Shown: positions 32,381 to 41,051, numbered from the stretch's first letter. The stretch is DNA of 64,000 bases from Streptomyces sp. CB01373 (GCF_002803075.1 NZ_NNBK01000008.1:62001-126000); one strand, 5' to 3'. Numbers and translations: made by a program. Notes: generated from the letters alone by a model not told the origin.

Positions 32381-32497
32381 CTACCGGATCACCTCCCTTC
32401 GTGTGTGCACAACACCCTAGGAAGCGGACCGGCGATACTCAAGAGGTTTTTTCGAGCGCGACGGGGACGCCGCCGCGGCCGAGCCCCTCTCGCGCGC

Positions 32498-33985
32498 TCA
32501 GGTGTGGCCGTCGTGCGGCAGAAGGGCCAGGTCGAGGGAGGTGGCGATCCGGGCAGCCACGTCCTCGGCGTAGGTCGCGTCGCCGCGTTCGAAGGGGGTA
32601 CGGGCGGAGCCGCGCAGGAAGGTCACGACGCCGAGGGTGCGGCCCCGACTGCGCAGAACCGCGCACAGGGCGTGCACGGCGTCCCCCGGCCACTGCCGGG
32701 CCTCGGCCCACTCGCGCGCCCGGTCGGCCGGCACGGCCCCGGCGGAGGCCCGCACGGAGCCGGCGCGCTCGACGCACTGGAGAGCGGGGTGGCCCGTTCC
32801 GTAGCGGACGGGCAGCCCGGCCCGGCCGGTGAGCAGGCTGGGCCCGGGGCCGCCGGACGGGGTGGCCGCGGCGCGGACCAGCCGGACCGGGGCCGCCGTC
32901 TCGGAGTCGGCCGGGACGGTCCCGCCCGCCAGGAGGTCGGCCGGGACGGCTCCGCCCGTCACCCGATCGGCCGGGGCCACGCCCGCCACCCGGTCGATCA
33001 GGGCGTGGTCCGCGAAGCCGGCCAGGGCGAAGTCGAGGTGCACGGTGACGGCCTCGCCCGGGTCCTCGCACTCGGCGGCGGCGCGGGCGGCCCGGTGCAG
33101 CTGGTTGCCGCGGAACCGCAGCAGCGCGGCCTCCTGCTCGCCCTGCTTGGCCTCGGTGACGTCGGCGAAGAGCCAGGCGACGCCGAGCGGTACCGGTTCC
33201 TCGGCGAGCGGTGAGGAAAGCCGGACGAATCCGCTGCGCCAGCAGCGCCGCCGGTCGCCCTCCGGGGTGCGTACGCCCACCCACAGCTCGGCGGGGGCGG
33301 GCGGGGCGCCCTCGGCCAGGACATGGGTGAGCGCGCTCTCCAGCTCCTCCAGGCCCTGGGTGAGCAGTTCGCCGAGCGGCCGGCCGAGGGCCGCCGTACG
33401 GCCGGTGCCGAGGGCCTGGGCCGCGTAGGCGTTGACGACGGCGGGCCGCAGGTCGGCGTCGACAAGGACGACGCCCCAGAACGCCTCTTCGAACAGGGCC
33501 TCGCTGAGCGCGATGGACCGCTCCAGGTCGATCTGCGCGTGCACCTCGCTGAAGGCGCAGTACAGGCCGGCGGGCTTGCCGTCGGGCCCGTGCACGGCCG
33601 CCGACTGGGTCCGCACCAGGACACGGCCGCCGTCCTTGGTGACCAGCGCGAACTCGTGCACCTGCCGTCCGGGGGCGTGCATGGCGGACATCAGCCGCCC
33701 CTCGACCTCCTCGGCGTCCGCGCTGCGCACGGCCCAGCCGGCGAAGCCGTGCCGTCCGACGGCCTCGGCGGCGGTCCAGCCCAGGATGCGCTCGGCCTCG
33801 CGGTTCCAGTGGGTGACAACCCCGTCGGCGTCGAAGGCGCACAGGGCCGCGTCCATGCCGTCGAGGAGGGCGGCCAGCAGATCGGAGCCGTCATGCATGT
33901 CGGAACCCCGCGGGCCGTCCCGCTCCGGCTCGGGCTCGTCGGGCCCCAGCTCGTCGGTGGCCCCACTACGCCGGGAAGCACTCAC
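32498..33985 (-). CDS. PAS-domain signalling protein with C-terminal GAF-like domain
   Basis: A 495-aa cytoplasmic protein. The first PAS domain (residues about 32-145) has GMDAALCAFDADGVVTHWN. The second (about 165-285) has LFEEAFWGVVLVDADLRPAV and contains the PAC-like WLFADVTEAKQGE. A C-terminal GAF-like region (about 300-490) ends RTLGVVTFLRGS. No kinase, phosphatase or output domain is visible, so it is probably a modulator or degenerate PP2C-family regulator. Residues about 330-360 repeat the unit G-x-V-P-A-D. The GTG at 33985 has AGGGGG 5 nt upstream and is preferred to an in-frame ATG at 34036. The 158-bp gap to the SIS gene shows no ORF. Confidence 0.85.
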   Translation of the reverse strand: MSASRRSGATDELGPDEPEPERDGPRGSDMHDGSDLLAALLDGMDAALCAFDADGVVTHWNREAERILGWTAAEAVGRHGFAGWAVRSADAEEVEGRLMSAMHAPGRQVHEFALVTKDGGRVLVRTQSAAVHGPDGKPAGLYCAFSEVHAQIDLERSIALSEALFEEAFWGVVLVDADLRPAVVNAYAAQALGTGRTAALGRPLGELLTQGLEELESALTHVLAEGAPPAPAELWVGVRTPEGDRRRCWRSGFVRLSSPLAEEPVPLGVAWLFADVTEAKQGEQEAALLRFRGNQLHRAARAAAECEDPGEAVTVHLDFALAGFADHALIDRVAGVAPADRVTGGAVPADLLAGGTVPADSETAAPVRLVRAAATPSGGPGPSLLTGRAGLPVRYGTGHPALQCVERAGSVRASAGAVPADRAREWAEARQWPGDAVHALCAVLRSRGRTLGVVTFLRGSARTPFERGDATYAEDVAARIATSLDLALLPHDGHT

Positions 33986-34143
33986 CTGGACCCCCTGCAG
34001 GCTGCGTCCGCACGTACGGCGCGTCGTTTCGCTCACTGGTCATCATTCAACTCGAACGTGACCCAGCACACACCGGGTTCCCAGAACATTGAAGGAATTA
34101 CCGTCCGCGGAAATTCCCCCGCGACGGGTTCGATCGGGACAGG

Positions 34144-34899
34144 TCAGTGCCGGTAGAAGATCCGGTCGGCGTACAGGTCGAAGACCTGGGCGTTCCACTC
34201 GTGGCCGCCGTCGACGTTGCCCGAGCGCAGCAGCGGCGGTTCGATGCCGCGGTCGGCGAGGACGGCCGCGGCGGTGGCCATGACCGCCTGGAGCAGGGCG
34301 GAGGTCACGACGGTGGAGGCGGGCGCGAAGGGGGCCGCGACGGTGTCGAGGGTGAGTTCGGCGTCCCCGACCGCGATCTTGGAGTCGAGGACGATGTCGC
34401 AGTGGTCCTTCAGGAACGTCCCCGAGGCGTTCCGTGAGGTGGTTTCGGTCGCATAGGCCACCGAGGTCACGCCGACGACCCGGACGCCGAGGGCGCGGGC
34501 GCGCGCGGCCATCTCCACGGGCAGGGCGTTGCGCCCGGACAGCGAGATGACCACCAGGGTGTCGCCGGAGCGGAGGGGAGAGGTGTCCAGGACGGCGGAG
34601 GCGAGGCCGTCGACGCGTTCCAGGGCGGAGCCGAGGGTGGCGGGCACGACGTCGACGCCGACGGTGCCGGGAACGGCGAGCAGGTTCATCAGGGCCAGCC
34701 CGCCCGCGCGGTAGACGAGGTCCTGGGCGGCGAGGGAGGAGTGGCCGGCGCCGAAGGCGAACAGCCGGCCGCCGGCGGCCACGGTGTCGGCGAGCAGCGT
34801 CCCGGCCGCCGCGATCTGCTCGGCCTCCTCGTCCCTGACCCGCTGGAGCAGGCCGATGGCGGCGTCGAGGAACTGGCCGGCCGGCGTGCGGTCGCTCAT
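34144..34899 (-). CDS. SIS-domain sugar isomerase-like protein (UPF0309 type)
   Basis: A 251-aa protein with one SIS phosphosugar-binding domain: FAFGAGHSSLAAQDLVYRAGG, DTLVVISLSGRNALPVEMA, and the end EWNAQVFDLYADRIFYRH. Relatives bind or isomerise phosphosugars such as sedoheptulose-7-P or amino sugars; the exact substrate is not known. A DasR-like operator 45 bp upstream suggests control by GlcNAc-derived phosphosugars, fitting an amino-sugar role. The ATG at 34899 follows AAGGGACGG; the earlier ATG at 34941 lies inside the operator region. Confidence 0.88.
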   Translation of the reverse strand: MSDRTPAGQFLDAAIGLLQRVRDEEAEQIAAAGTLLADTVAAGGRLFAFGAGHSSLAAQDLVYRAGGLALMNLLAVPGTVGVDVVPATLGSALERVDGLASAVLDTSPLRSGDTLVVISLSGRNALPVEMAARARALGVRVVGVTSVAYATETTSRNASGTFLKDHCDIVLDSKIAVGDAELTLDTVAAPFAPASTVVTSALLQAVMATAAAVLADRGIEPPLLRSGNVDGGHEWNAQVFDLYADRIFYRH

Positions 34900-34943
34900 G
34901 CGTGGTCCGTCCCTTCGGGGCGACTGTGTGTCGCGGATCACGG

Positions 34944-34959
34944 TGAGGTCTGGACCAGA
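34944..34959 (-). promoter_or_regulatory. DasR-responsive-element-like palindrome
   Basis: Read on the minus strand, TCTGGTCCAGACCTCA matches the DasR consensus ACTGGTCTAGACCACT at 12 of 16 positions, including all but one of the central CTGGTCTAGACC. It is located about 45 bp upstream of the SIS gene start, a normal repressor position. Confidence 0.6.
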
Positions 34960-34996
34960 GCCGTGTCAATACGGCGCCGTCCGCGACGGGGCCGCC

Positions 34997-35674
34997 TCAG
35001 GGGCTCAGCCGCTCCACGCGCCAGCCGCCGTCCGGCTCGGCCACGTACCGCAGACGGTCGTGCAGGCGGTTCTCGCGGCCCTGCCAGAACTCCACCGAGC
35101 GCGGGGCGACCCGGAAGCCGCCCCAGTGCGGCGGGACGGGCACCTGCTCGCCCTCGGGGTAGCGGGCGGCCAGCTCGGCGTAGGAGGCGTCGAGCTCCGC
35201 GCGGCCGGCGATCACCGAGGACTGGGCGCTTGCCCAGGCGCCGAGCTGGGAGCCGTGCGGACGGGTGCGGAAGTACGCGGCGGTCTCATCGCGGCCGGTG
35301 CGGCGGGCGACGCCCTGGACGATGACCTGGCGGGCCATGGGGTGCCAGGGGAAGAGCAGGGAGACATGCGGGTTCCCGGCCAGGTCGCGGCCCTTGCGGG
35401 AGTCGTAGTTGGTGTAGAAGACGAAGCCCTGCTCGTCGAAGGACTTCAGCAGCACCGTGCGGGAGCTGGGCCGGCCGTCGGCGTCCGCGGTGGAGACGAC
35501 CACGGCGTTGGGTTCGAACAGCCGGGCCTCGGTCGCGGCCTGCCGGAACCAGCGGGCGAACTGGGCGACGGGGGTGGCGGCCAACTCGTCCTCGGCCAGT
35601 CCCTCGGCCCGGTAGTGCATGCGCATGGAGGCGAGGTCGAAGGGGGCGGTCTCACCGGCTTCTCGGTCGGTCAC
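34997..35674 (-). CDS. pdxH: Pyridoxamine 5'-phosphate oxidase (canonical)
   Basis: A 225-aa FMN enzyme oxidising pyridoxine/pyridoxamine 5'-phosphate to PLP. Canonical features include [63 protein letters not shown] (substrate binding) and the C-terminal RLHDRLRYV. The GTG at 35674 has AGGA 7 nt upstream. It is divergent from the citrate synthase gene with 279 bp between. The PdxH-like copy at 8238-8903 is much less similar, so this is the housekeeping gene. Confidence 0.95.
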   Translation of the reverse strand: MTDREAGETAPFDLASMRMHYRAEGLAEDELAATPVAQFARWFRQAATEARLFEPNAVVVSTADADGRPSSRTVLLKSFDEQGFVFYTNYDSRKGRDLAGNPHVSLLFPWHPMARQVIVQGVARRTGRDETAAYFRTRPHGSQLGAWASAQSSVIAGRAELDASYAELAARYPEGEQVPVPPHWGGFRVAPRSVEFWQGRENRLHDRLRYVAEPDGGWRVERLSP

Positions 35675-35742
35675 GCGGTCATCCTGCCGTATCCGGCGGT
35701 CGCCCTTGCGGAGTACCCTCGCCCTCCACCGGGATCCGAGGT

Positions 35743-35755
35743 GGCACTGAGTGCC
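35743..35755. promoter_or_regulatory. Palindrome GGCACTGAGTGCC in the pdxH/citrate synthase spacer
   Basis: A perfect 13-bp palindrome, with a further half-site GGCACTC at 35774 about 31 bp away, in the shared divergent promoter region. It is a candidate operator for one or both genes. Confidence 0.4.
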
Positions 35756-35910
35756 GCCCCACTCCCCTTTTGTGGCACTCGGGGTTATGGTGCTGCTGTC
35801 GATCCGGTCGGGTGACAGCCCACCGCACGGGACGCCGTCCCGGCAGTCCCGGTAATCCCCTCGGCCCCAGTCCCCATCGGTCCTCGTCACCTCGGTCGTC
35901 CCGTCGCAGT

Positions 35911-35933
35911 CTCTGTCGCACCCTCTGTCGCAC
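35911..35933 (+). repeat. Tandem 11-bp direct repeat before citrate synthase
   Basis: CTCTGTCGCAC occurs twice with a 12-bp period, ending 20 bp upstream of the citrate synthase ATG and thus in its 5' leader or promoter. Further GTCG-rich half repeats precede it. Confidence 0.4.
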
Positions 35934-35953
35934 AGACCACAAGGAGCCGCCTG

Positions 35954-37054
35954 ATGTCCGACTTCGTACCCGGTCTCGAAGGAGTCGTCGCGTTCGAGAC
36001 GGAGATCGCCGAACCGGACAAGGAGGGCGGCGCCCTCCGGTACCGGGGCGTCGACATCGAGGAACTCGTCGGTCAGATCTCCTTCGGCAACGTCTGGGGG
36101 CTGCTGGTCGACGGCGCCTTCGACCCGGGCCTGCCGCCCGCCGAGCCGTTCCCGATCCCCGTGCACTCCGGGGACATCCGCGTCGACGTCCAGTCGGCGC
36201 TGGCGATGCTCGCCCCGGTGTGGGGCCTGAAACCGCTGCTGGACATCGACGTGGAGCGGGCGCGCGACGATCTCGCGCGGGCCGCCGTCATGGCGCTGTC
36301 CTACGTCGCCCAGTCGGCGCGTGGGCAGGGCGTGCCGATGGTGCCGCAGCGGGAGATCGACAAGGCCCGCTCCATCACCGAGCGGTTCATGATCCGCTGG
36401 CGGGGCGAGCCGGACCCCAAGCACGTGGCCGCCGTCGACGCGTACTGGACGTCCGCCGCCGAGCACGGCATGAACGCCTCCACGTTCACCGCCCGCGTCA
36501 TCGCCTCCACCGGCGCCGACGTGGCGGCCGCCCTGTCGGGCGCGGTGGGCGCCATGTCCGGCCCGCTGCACGGCGGCGCGCCCTCCCGGGTCCTCGGCAT
36601 GATCGAGGAGATCGAGCGGACCGGGGACGCGGCGGGCTACGTCAGGAACGCCCTGGACCGCGGTGAGCGGCTGATGGGATTCGGCCACCGGGTGTACCGC
36701 GCCGAGGACCCACGCGCGCGCGTGCTGCGCCGTACCGCCCGGGAGCTCGGCGCCCCGCGCTACGAGGTCGCCGAGGCCCTGGAGAAGGCCGCCCTGGAGG
36801 AGCTGCACAACCGCCGGCCGGACCGGGTGCTGGCCACGAACGTCGAGTTCTGGGCGGCGATCATGCTGGACTTCGCCGAGGTGCCGGCGCACATGTTCAC
36901 GTCGATGTTCACGTGCGCGCGTACCGCGGGCTGGTCGGCGCACATCCTGGAGCAGAAGCGCACCGGCCGCCTGGTGCGCCCCTCCGCCCGCTACGTCGGC
37001 CCCGGCCCGCGCAGCCCGCGGGAGATCGCGGGCTACGACAACATCTCGCACTGA
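35954..37054 (+). CDS. Citrate synthase (second, short-form type)
   Basis: A 366-aa homodimer-type citrate synthase condensing oxaloacetate and acetyl-CoA, or a methylcitrate-type activity. Family motifs are [30 protein letters not shown] (active-site His region) and [18 protein letters not shown]. The C-terminal catalytic region [11 protein letters not shown] differs from the usual NVDFYSG, so kinetic properties may be altered. AAGGAG lies 8 nt before the ATG. It is close in type and context to the citrate synthase-like genes of the S. coelicolor SCO43xx region. Confidence 0.93.
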   Translation: MSDFVPGLEGVVAFETEIAEPDKEGGALRYRGVDIEELVGQISFGNVWGLLVDGAFDPGLPPAEPFPIPVHSGDIRVDVQSALAMLAPVWGLKPLLDIDVERARDDLARAAVMALSYVAQSARGQGVPMVPQREIDKARSITERFMIRWRGEPDPKHVAAVDAYWTSAAEHGMNASTFTARVIASTGADVAAALSGAVGAMSGPLHGGAPSRVLGMIEEIERTGDAAGYVRNALDRGERLMGFGHRVYRAEDPRARVLRRTARELGAPRYEVAEALEKAALEELHNRRPDRVLATNVEFWAAIMLDFAEVPAHMFTSMFTCARTAGWSAHILEQKRTGRLVRPSARYVGPGPRSPREIAGYDNISH

Positions 37055-37067
37055 CCGGGCACTTCAC

Positions 37068-37118
37068 CGCATCCGGACGGTACGCGCGGCATCGCATCCG
37101 GCCGGCACGCGCGGCATC
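37068..37118. repeat. Two tandem 26-bp repeats after citrate synthase
   Basis: CGCATCCGGACGGTACGCGC and CGCATCCGGCCGGCACGCGC begin two 26-bp copies (24 of 26 identical) that share one base, in the 70-bp spacer between convergent genes. A third short echo (GGCATCA) follows. Confidence 0.6.
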
Positions 37119-37124
37119 ACGGCA

Positions 37125-38153
37125 TCATGCGGGGCTCAGCAGCTCCGTGTGGTGCCGTTGGGCCACCAGCGGGTGGGCGCGGAGCTTGCCCTTCAGCTCG
37201 TTCAGCCCGTAATCGGCGAACAGCGGGTTGCCCGGGTCGTCCGTGACACCGGGCGCGGTGGAGGCGTGCGGGAAGGGCAGCGGGGCGACGCGGGCGTCCA
37301 GGCGCGGGTTGTAGAAGAACGGCACCGAGAACCGCTCGGTGGCACCGGGCGGGGAGACGACCCGGTGGTTGGTGGCGACGAGGTAGCCGTCGGTGGCGAC
37401 CTCCAGCAGCTCACCGAGGTTGACGACGAACGCGCCCTCGATCGGCGGCACTTCGTGGAAGAGCCCGTCCGCGCGCTGCACCTGGAGCCCGCCGATCCGG
37501 TCCTGGAGCAGCAGGGTGAGGAAGCCGTAGTCCTTGTGGGCGCCGACGCCCTGGTCGGTGCCGTCGCCGGCGCTGCCCGGGTAACGGACGAGCTTGAGGT
37601 GCGGGTGGGCGTGCTCGCCGAAGACGGGGTCGTAGAAGTCGGCGGGCGCGCCGATGGCGGTGAGCAGCTCGTGCAGCAGCCTGCGGGCGACGGCGCCGAG
37701 CCGGTCGATCCAGGCGAGCGCGGCGGTGCGCAGCTCGGGCAGGGCGGCCGGCCACTGGTTGGGGCCCTGGAGCCACCAGTACGCGGGCTCGCCGGGGCCG
37801 GGGACGCGGGCGGGCCGCTCGGCGCCTATGTCGAGCTGGTCGCGCCAGTCGCGGGCACCGCCGGTGCGCTCGTCCCCGGTGCGCGTGTAGCCGCGGAAGT
37901 GGGGCGAGTTGACGTTGTCCAGGGCGAGGCGGTCGGCCTCGGGGAGCCGGAAGAAGGCGTGCATGGCGTCGAGCAGAGCGTCGGTCTCGGCCCGGGTGAC
38001 GCCGTGCCCGACGAGCTGGAAGAAGCCCACGTCGTGGGCGGCACCGTGCAACTGCTCGTGCAGCAGCGCCCGTTCGCGGGGACCGCGGTCGGCGGATGCG
38101 AGGTCGATGATGGGGAGCTGGTCGTACGACGGGTTCGTCGCCGTGTTCGTCAT
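37125..38153 (-). CDS. 2-oxoglutarate/Fe(II)-dependent oxygenase (isopenicillin N synthase family)
   Basis: A 342-aa cytoplasmic dioxygenase. The N-terminal DIOX_N (LPIIDLASADRGPRERALLHEQL, VGFFQLVGHGV) is followed by the jelly-roll core with Fe ligands HKDYG and the distal histidine in ATNHRVVSP, plus the 2OG-binding Arg region (SVPFFYNPR). The substrate is unknown. A cysteine-containing leader peptide of the type found before sulfur-metabolism genes lies 124 bp upstream, so expression may respond to sulfur or cysteine status. It is convergent with citrate synthase. Confidence 0.92.
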   Translation of the reverse strand: MTNTATNPSYDQLPIIDLASADRGPRERALLHEQLHGAAHDVGFFQLVGHGVTRAETDALLDAMHAFFRLPEADRLALDNVNSPHFRGYTRTGDERTGGARDWRDQLDIGAERPARVPGPGEPAYWWLQGPNQWPAALPELRTAALAWIDRLGAVARRLLHELLTAIGAPADFYDPVFGEHAHPHLKLVRYPGSAGDGTDQGVGAHKDYGFLTLLLQDRIGGLQVQRADGLFHEVPPIEGAFVVNLGELLEVATDGYLVATNHRVVSPPGATERFSVPFFYNPRLDARVAPLPFPHASTAPGVTDDPGNPLFADYGLNELKGKLRAHPLVAQRHHTELLSPA

Positions 38154-38277
38154 GGGTCACGTCCGCAGGGTGTACGGGTCCCGGGCGGCCGCCGTGGGTG
38201 GGCGCGCGGCACGGGTTCCGGAGGAGAGAAACCGGGTGAGAGGTGCGGGGCGATCGGCCGCCGCGGAAGGGGCAGGG

Positions 38278-38355
38278 TCAGGCGGAGCGCCGACAGCCCA
38301 TGCTCGTGACGCGCACGTAGTCCACGTGGCGGCGTCGCACGAGCGGCAAGAACAT
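38278..38355 (-). CDS. Leader peptide of the RRHVD...CRR type
   Basis: A 25-aa ORF ending RRRHVDYVRVTSMGCRRSA. It matches the short leader peptides found upstream of sulfur-assimilation and related genes in actinobacteria (arginine-rich start, HVD-x2-RV-x-S-x2-C-RR). No Shine-Dalgarno is visible. A TACCCT hexamer ends 6 nt before the ATG, suggesting a leaderless transcript. The downstream gene on the same strand is the 2OG-Fe(II) oxygenase. Known homologues sense cysteine availability through ribosome stalling or termination. Confidence 0.75.
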   Translation of the reverse strand: MFLPLVRRRHVDYVRVTSMGCRRSA

Positions 38356-38399
38356 GCGCACAGGGTACTGCGGGGCGTGCGACAGCGGTGTGGCCCGGT

Positions 38400-39020
38400 T
38401 CACGCGGTGGCCGGACCGCGGCCCAGCGCCTCCTCCAGGAGGGCCGCCCACTGGGCGACCACGCGTTCGCGGCGGGCGGTGTCGTCGGTGAGGAGGTTGG
38501 CCAGGCCGAGGCCGCGGGCCATGTCGAGGAAGCCCTGGACGGTTTCGCGGGCGCCGGGGCGGGCCTCGTCCGCGCCCAGCAGCTCGACCGCTATCCGGTG
38601 CGTCTCCCGGCCCACGTGGGCCTCCAACTCGGTCACGCGGGGGCGTAGTTGGTCCTCGTTGGAGGCGGCCACCCACAGGTGGAGCGCGGCACGGAAGAGG
38701 GGCCCGGTGTAGAGGTCGACGATCGCGGCGACCACGGCCCGCCGGTCGCCGGCCGCGCCCTCGGGGAACAGGTCGCGCAGGGCGGTGGAGCGTTCCTCGG
38801 CCACGTACTCGACGGCGGCGGTGAACAGGTCCTCGCGGGTGGGGAAGTGGTGCTGGGCGGCGCCTCGGGAGACACCGGCGCGTTCGGCGACCACCGAGAC
38901 CGTGGACCCGGCCCAGCCGTGTTCGGCGAGGCAGGCCACGGCGGCCTGGAGGAGCCGCTGCCGGGTGGCCCGGCTGCGGTCCTGCTTGGGGGCGCGTTCC
39001 GCGCGGTCGTGTGTGGTCAC
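38400..39020 (-). CDS. TetR family transcriptional regulator
   Basis: A protein of about 206 aa with the HTH in residues 15-60 (ATRQRLLQAAVACLAEHGW, RAGVSRGAAQHHFPTREDL). It is the last gene of the catabolic operon and overlaps the enoyl-CoA hydratase stop by GTGA, so it is translated together with it. It probably represses the operon until an acyl-CoA or terpenoid ligand binds. The ATG at 39029 would overlap by 13 nt; the GTG at 39020 is preferred. Confidence 0.9.
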   Translation of the reverse strand: MTTHDRAERAPKQDRSRATRQRLLQAAVACLAEHGWAGSTVSVVAERAGVSRGAAQHHFPTREDLFTAAVEYVAEERSTALRDLFPEGAAGDRRAVVAAIVDLYTGPLFRAALHLWVAASNEDQLRPRVTELEAHVGRETHRIAVELLGADEARPGARETVQGFLDMARGLGLANLLTDDTARRERVVAQWAALLEEALGRGPATA

Positions 39021-39751
39021 ACCGCCCATTCGGGATCCCGTCGTTCGAGGAAGGCCGTCATGCCCTCGCGCGCCTGCGCGGAGGAGAACAGCCGGGCCGA
39101 GAGCGCGGTCAGTGCGGCCGCGTCCCGGTCGAAGGCTTCCAGCACCCTAGTCGTGAGCAGTCGTTTCGTCTCGGCCAGCGCCTGGGGTGAGGAGCGGCGC
39201 AGACCGTCGAGGATCGGCTCCAGTACGGCGTCGGCGTCGTCCCCGGCGGCCGTCAGCAGGCCGGTCCTGACCGCCTCGGCCGCGTCGAACCGTTCCCCGG
39301 TGAGGCAGTGGCGGGCCAGCGCGCGCGGGTCGGCGCGGGGCAGCAGCGGCAGCGAGATCACCGCGGGGGCCACCCCGATGCGCACCTCGGTGAACGCGAA
39401 CGTGGCCCGGTGCGAGGCGACGGCGATGTCGCAGGCCGCGAGCAGCCCGAGACCGCCCGCGCGGACGTGTCCGGTGACCCGGGCGACGACCGGCTTGGGC
39501 AGTTCGACGATCTGCCGCAGCAGGTCCACCAGCGCCTCGGGCCGGGGAGGGTCACGCAGGTCGGCGCCCGCGCTGAAGGTGGTGCCGGTGTGGGTGAGGA
39601 CGACGGCGCGTACCCCGCCGTCCCCGGCGCAGTCGGCCAGCGCGGCGGCCAGTTCCCCGACGAGCGCCGCCGACAGGGCGTTGCGGTTGCCCGGCGAGTC
39701 CAGGCCGAGCGTCTCCACGGCACGCGCGCGTGTACGTCCGATCAGGGTCAT
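39017..39751 (-). CDS. Enoyl-CoA hydratase/isomerase family protein
   Basis: A protein of about 244 aa of the crotonase fold. Oxyanion-hole segments are GTTFSAGADLRDP and RAGGLGLLAACDIAVAS. The catalytic glutamate expected after the second segment is less clear. It probably hydrates the unsaturated acyl-CoA made by the adjacent dehydrogenase. GGGAG lies 8 nt upstream of the ATG at 39751. Downstream it overlaps the TetR gene; 60 bp upstream is the acyl-CoA dehydrogenase. Confidence 0.9.
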   Translation of the reverse strand: MTLIGRTRARAVETLGLDSPGNRNALSAALVGELAAALADCAGDGGVRAVVLTHTGTTFSAGADLRDPPRPEALVDLLRQIVELPKPVVARVTGHVRAGGLGLLAACDIAVASHRATFAFTEVRIGVAPAVISLPLLPRADPRALARHCLTGERFDAAEAVRTGLLTAAGDDADAVLEPILDGLRRSSPQALAETKRLLTTRVLEAFDRDAAALTALSARLFSSAQAREGMTAFLERRDPEWAV

Positions 39752-39811
39752 GGCCGCTGCTCCCACTCGCCGCGGATCATGGTTCCTCCTCGCTTGTGGC
39801 GGGCGGGGCGG

Positions 39812-40972
39812 TCAGTACGACCTGGGCAGGCCCAGGGTCTGGTGGGAGACGTAGTTGAGGATCATCTCCCGGCTCACCGGGGCGATACGGGCCACGCGGG
39901 AGGCCGTTACCAGCGAGGCGAGCCCGAACTCGCGTGTCAGGCCGTTGCCGCCGAGGGTGTGCACGGCCTGGTCGACGGCCCGCACACAGGCCTCACCGGC
40001 CGCGTACTTGGCCATGTTGGCGGCCTCGCCCGCGCCCACGTCGTCGCCCGCGTCGTACAGGCGGGCCGCCTTGCCCGTCATCAGGCGGGCGAGTTCCAGG
40101 TCGATGTGGGCCTGCGCGAGCGGGTGGGCGATGGCCTGGTGGGAGCCGATGGGGGCCTTCCAGACGGTGCGTTCGCGCGCGTACTCCACGGCCCGGCCGA
40201 GCGCGTGCCGCCCCATGCCGATCGCGAAGGCGGCCGTCATGATGCGCTCGGGGTTGAGCCCGGCGAACAATTGCAGCAGGCCCGCGTCCTCCTCGCCAAC
40301 GAGCGCGCCGGCGGGCAGTCGCACCTCCTCCAGGACCAGCTCGAACTGCTTCTCGGCGGCGGTGAGTTCCATGTCGATCGGCCGCCGCTGGAAGCCTTCC
40401 GCGTCCCGCGGGACGATGAACAGGCAGGGCTTGAGGCGGCCGGTGCGCGCGTCCTCGGTGCGGCCGACGATCAGGACGGCGTCGGCGATGTCGACACCGG
40501 AGATGAACACCTTGCGGCCGGTGAGCACCCAGTCGGCGCCGTCACGGCGGGCGGTGGTGGTGATGCGGTGGGAGTTGGAGCCGGCGTCCGGTTCGGTGAT
40601 GCCGAAGGCCATGGTCCGGGTGCCGTTCGCCAGCGGGGGCAGCCAGGCGCGCTTCTGCTCCTCCGTGCCGAACCGGGCGATGACGGTGCCGCAGATGGCG
40701 GGCGAGACGACCATCATCAGCAGGGGGCAGCCGGCGGCGCCCAGCTCCTCCAGGACAATGGCCAGTTCGGTGATGCCGCCGCCTCCCCCGCCGTATGCCT
40801 CCGGCAGGTTGACGCCCAGGTAGCCGAGCTTGCCGGCCTCCGACCAGAGTTCGGTGAGGGGACGTCCCTCGGCGACGGCGCGGGTGAGGTAGGCGCGGCC
40901 GTAGCGTTTGCCGAGGGCGGCCACGGCGGCGCGCAGGTCCCTGTGTTCTTCGGATTCCGTGACGGGGGTCAT
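39812..40972 (-). CDS. Acyl-CoA dehydrogenase
   Basis: A 386-aa FAD enzyme. Family signatures are MAFGITEPDAGSNSHRITT, VLTGRKVFISGVDIADA, and the C-terminal VHTLGGNGLTREFGLASL typical of short/branched-chain acyl-CoA dehydrogenases. It introduces the alpha-beta double bond in acyl-CoA, with electrons going to ETF. The position between the carboxylase and hydratase genes suggests a substrate such as isovaleryl- or citronellyl-CoA, but the sequence does not settle it. Confidence 0.94.
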   Translation of the reverse strand: MTPVTESEEHRDLRAAVAALGKRYGRAYLTRAVAEGRPLTELWSEAGKLGYLGVNLPEAYGGGGGGITELAIVLEELGAAGCPLLMMVVSPAICGTVIARFGTEEQKRAWLPPLANGTRTMAFGITEPDAGSNSHRITTTARRDGADWVLTGRKVFISGVDIADAVLIVGRTEDARTGRLKPCLFIVPRDAEGFQRRPIDMELTAAEKQFELVLEEVRLPAGALVGEEDAGLLQLFAGLNPERIMTAAFAIGMGRHALGRAVEYARERTVWKAPIGSHQAIAHPLAQAHIDLELARLMTGKAARLYDAGDDVGAGEAANMAKYAAGEACVRAVDQAVHTLGGNGLTREFGLASLVTASRVARIAPVSREMILNYVSHQTLGLPRSY

Positions 40973-41051
40973 GGTCGTCTCCCGGGTGCGAGTTCGGTGT
41001 GGTTGCTCGCGCTCACGCGGCGGAGCCGCATGCCGATGCCGCCCCGCGCCC

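Noticed and set aside
32386..32397. Fragment of a 16S rRNA 3' end on the plus strand
   Set aside because: GGATCACCTCCC equals the anti-Shine-Dalgarno end, but no other rRNA sequence flanks it; it is better read as a strong Shine-Dalgarno on the minus strand.
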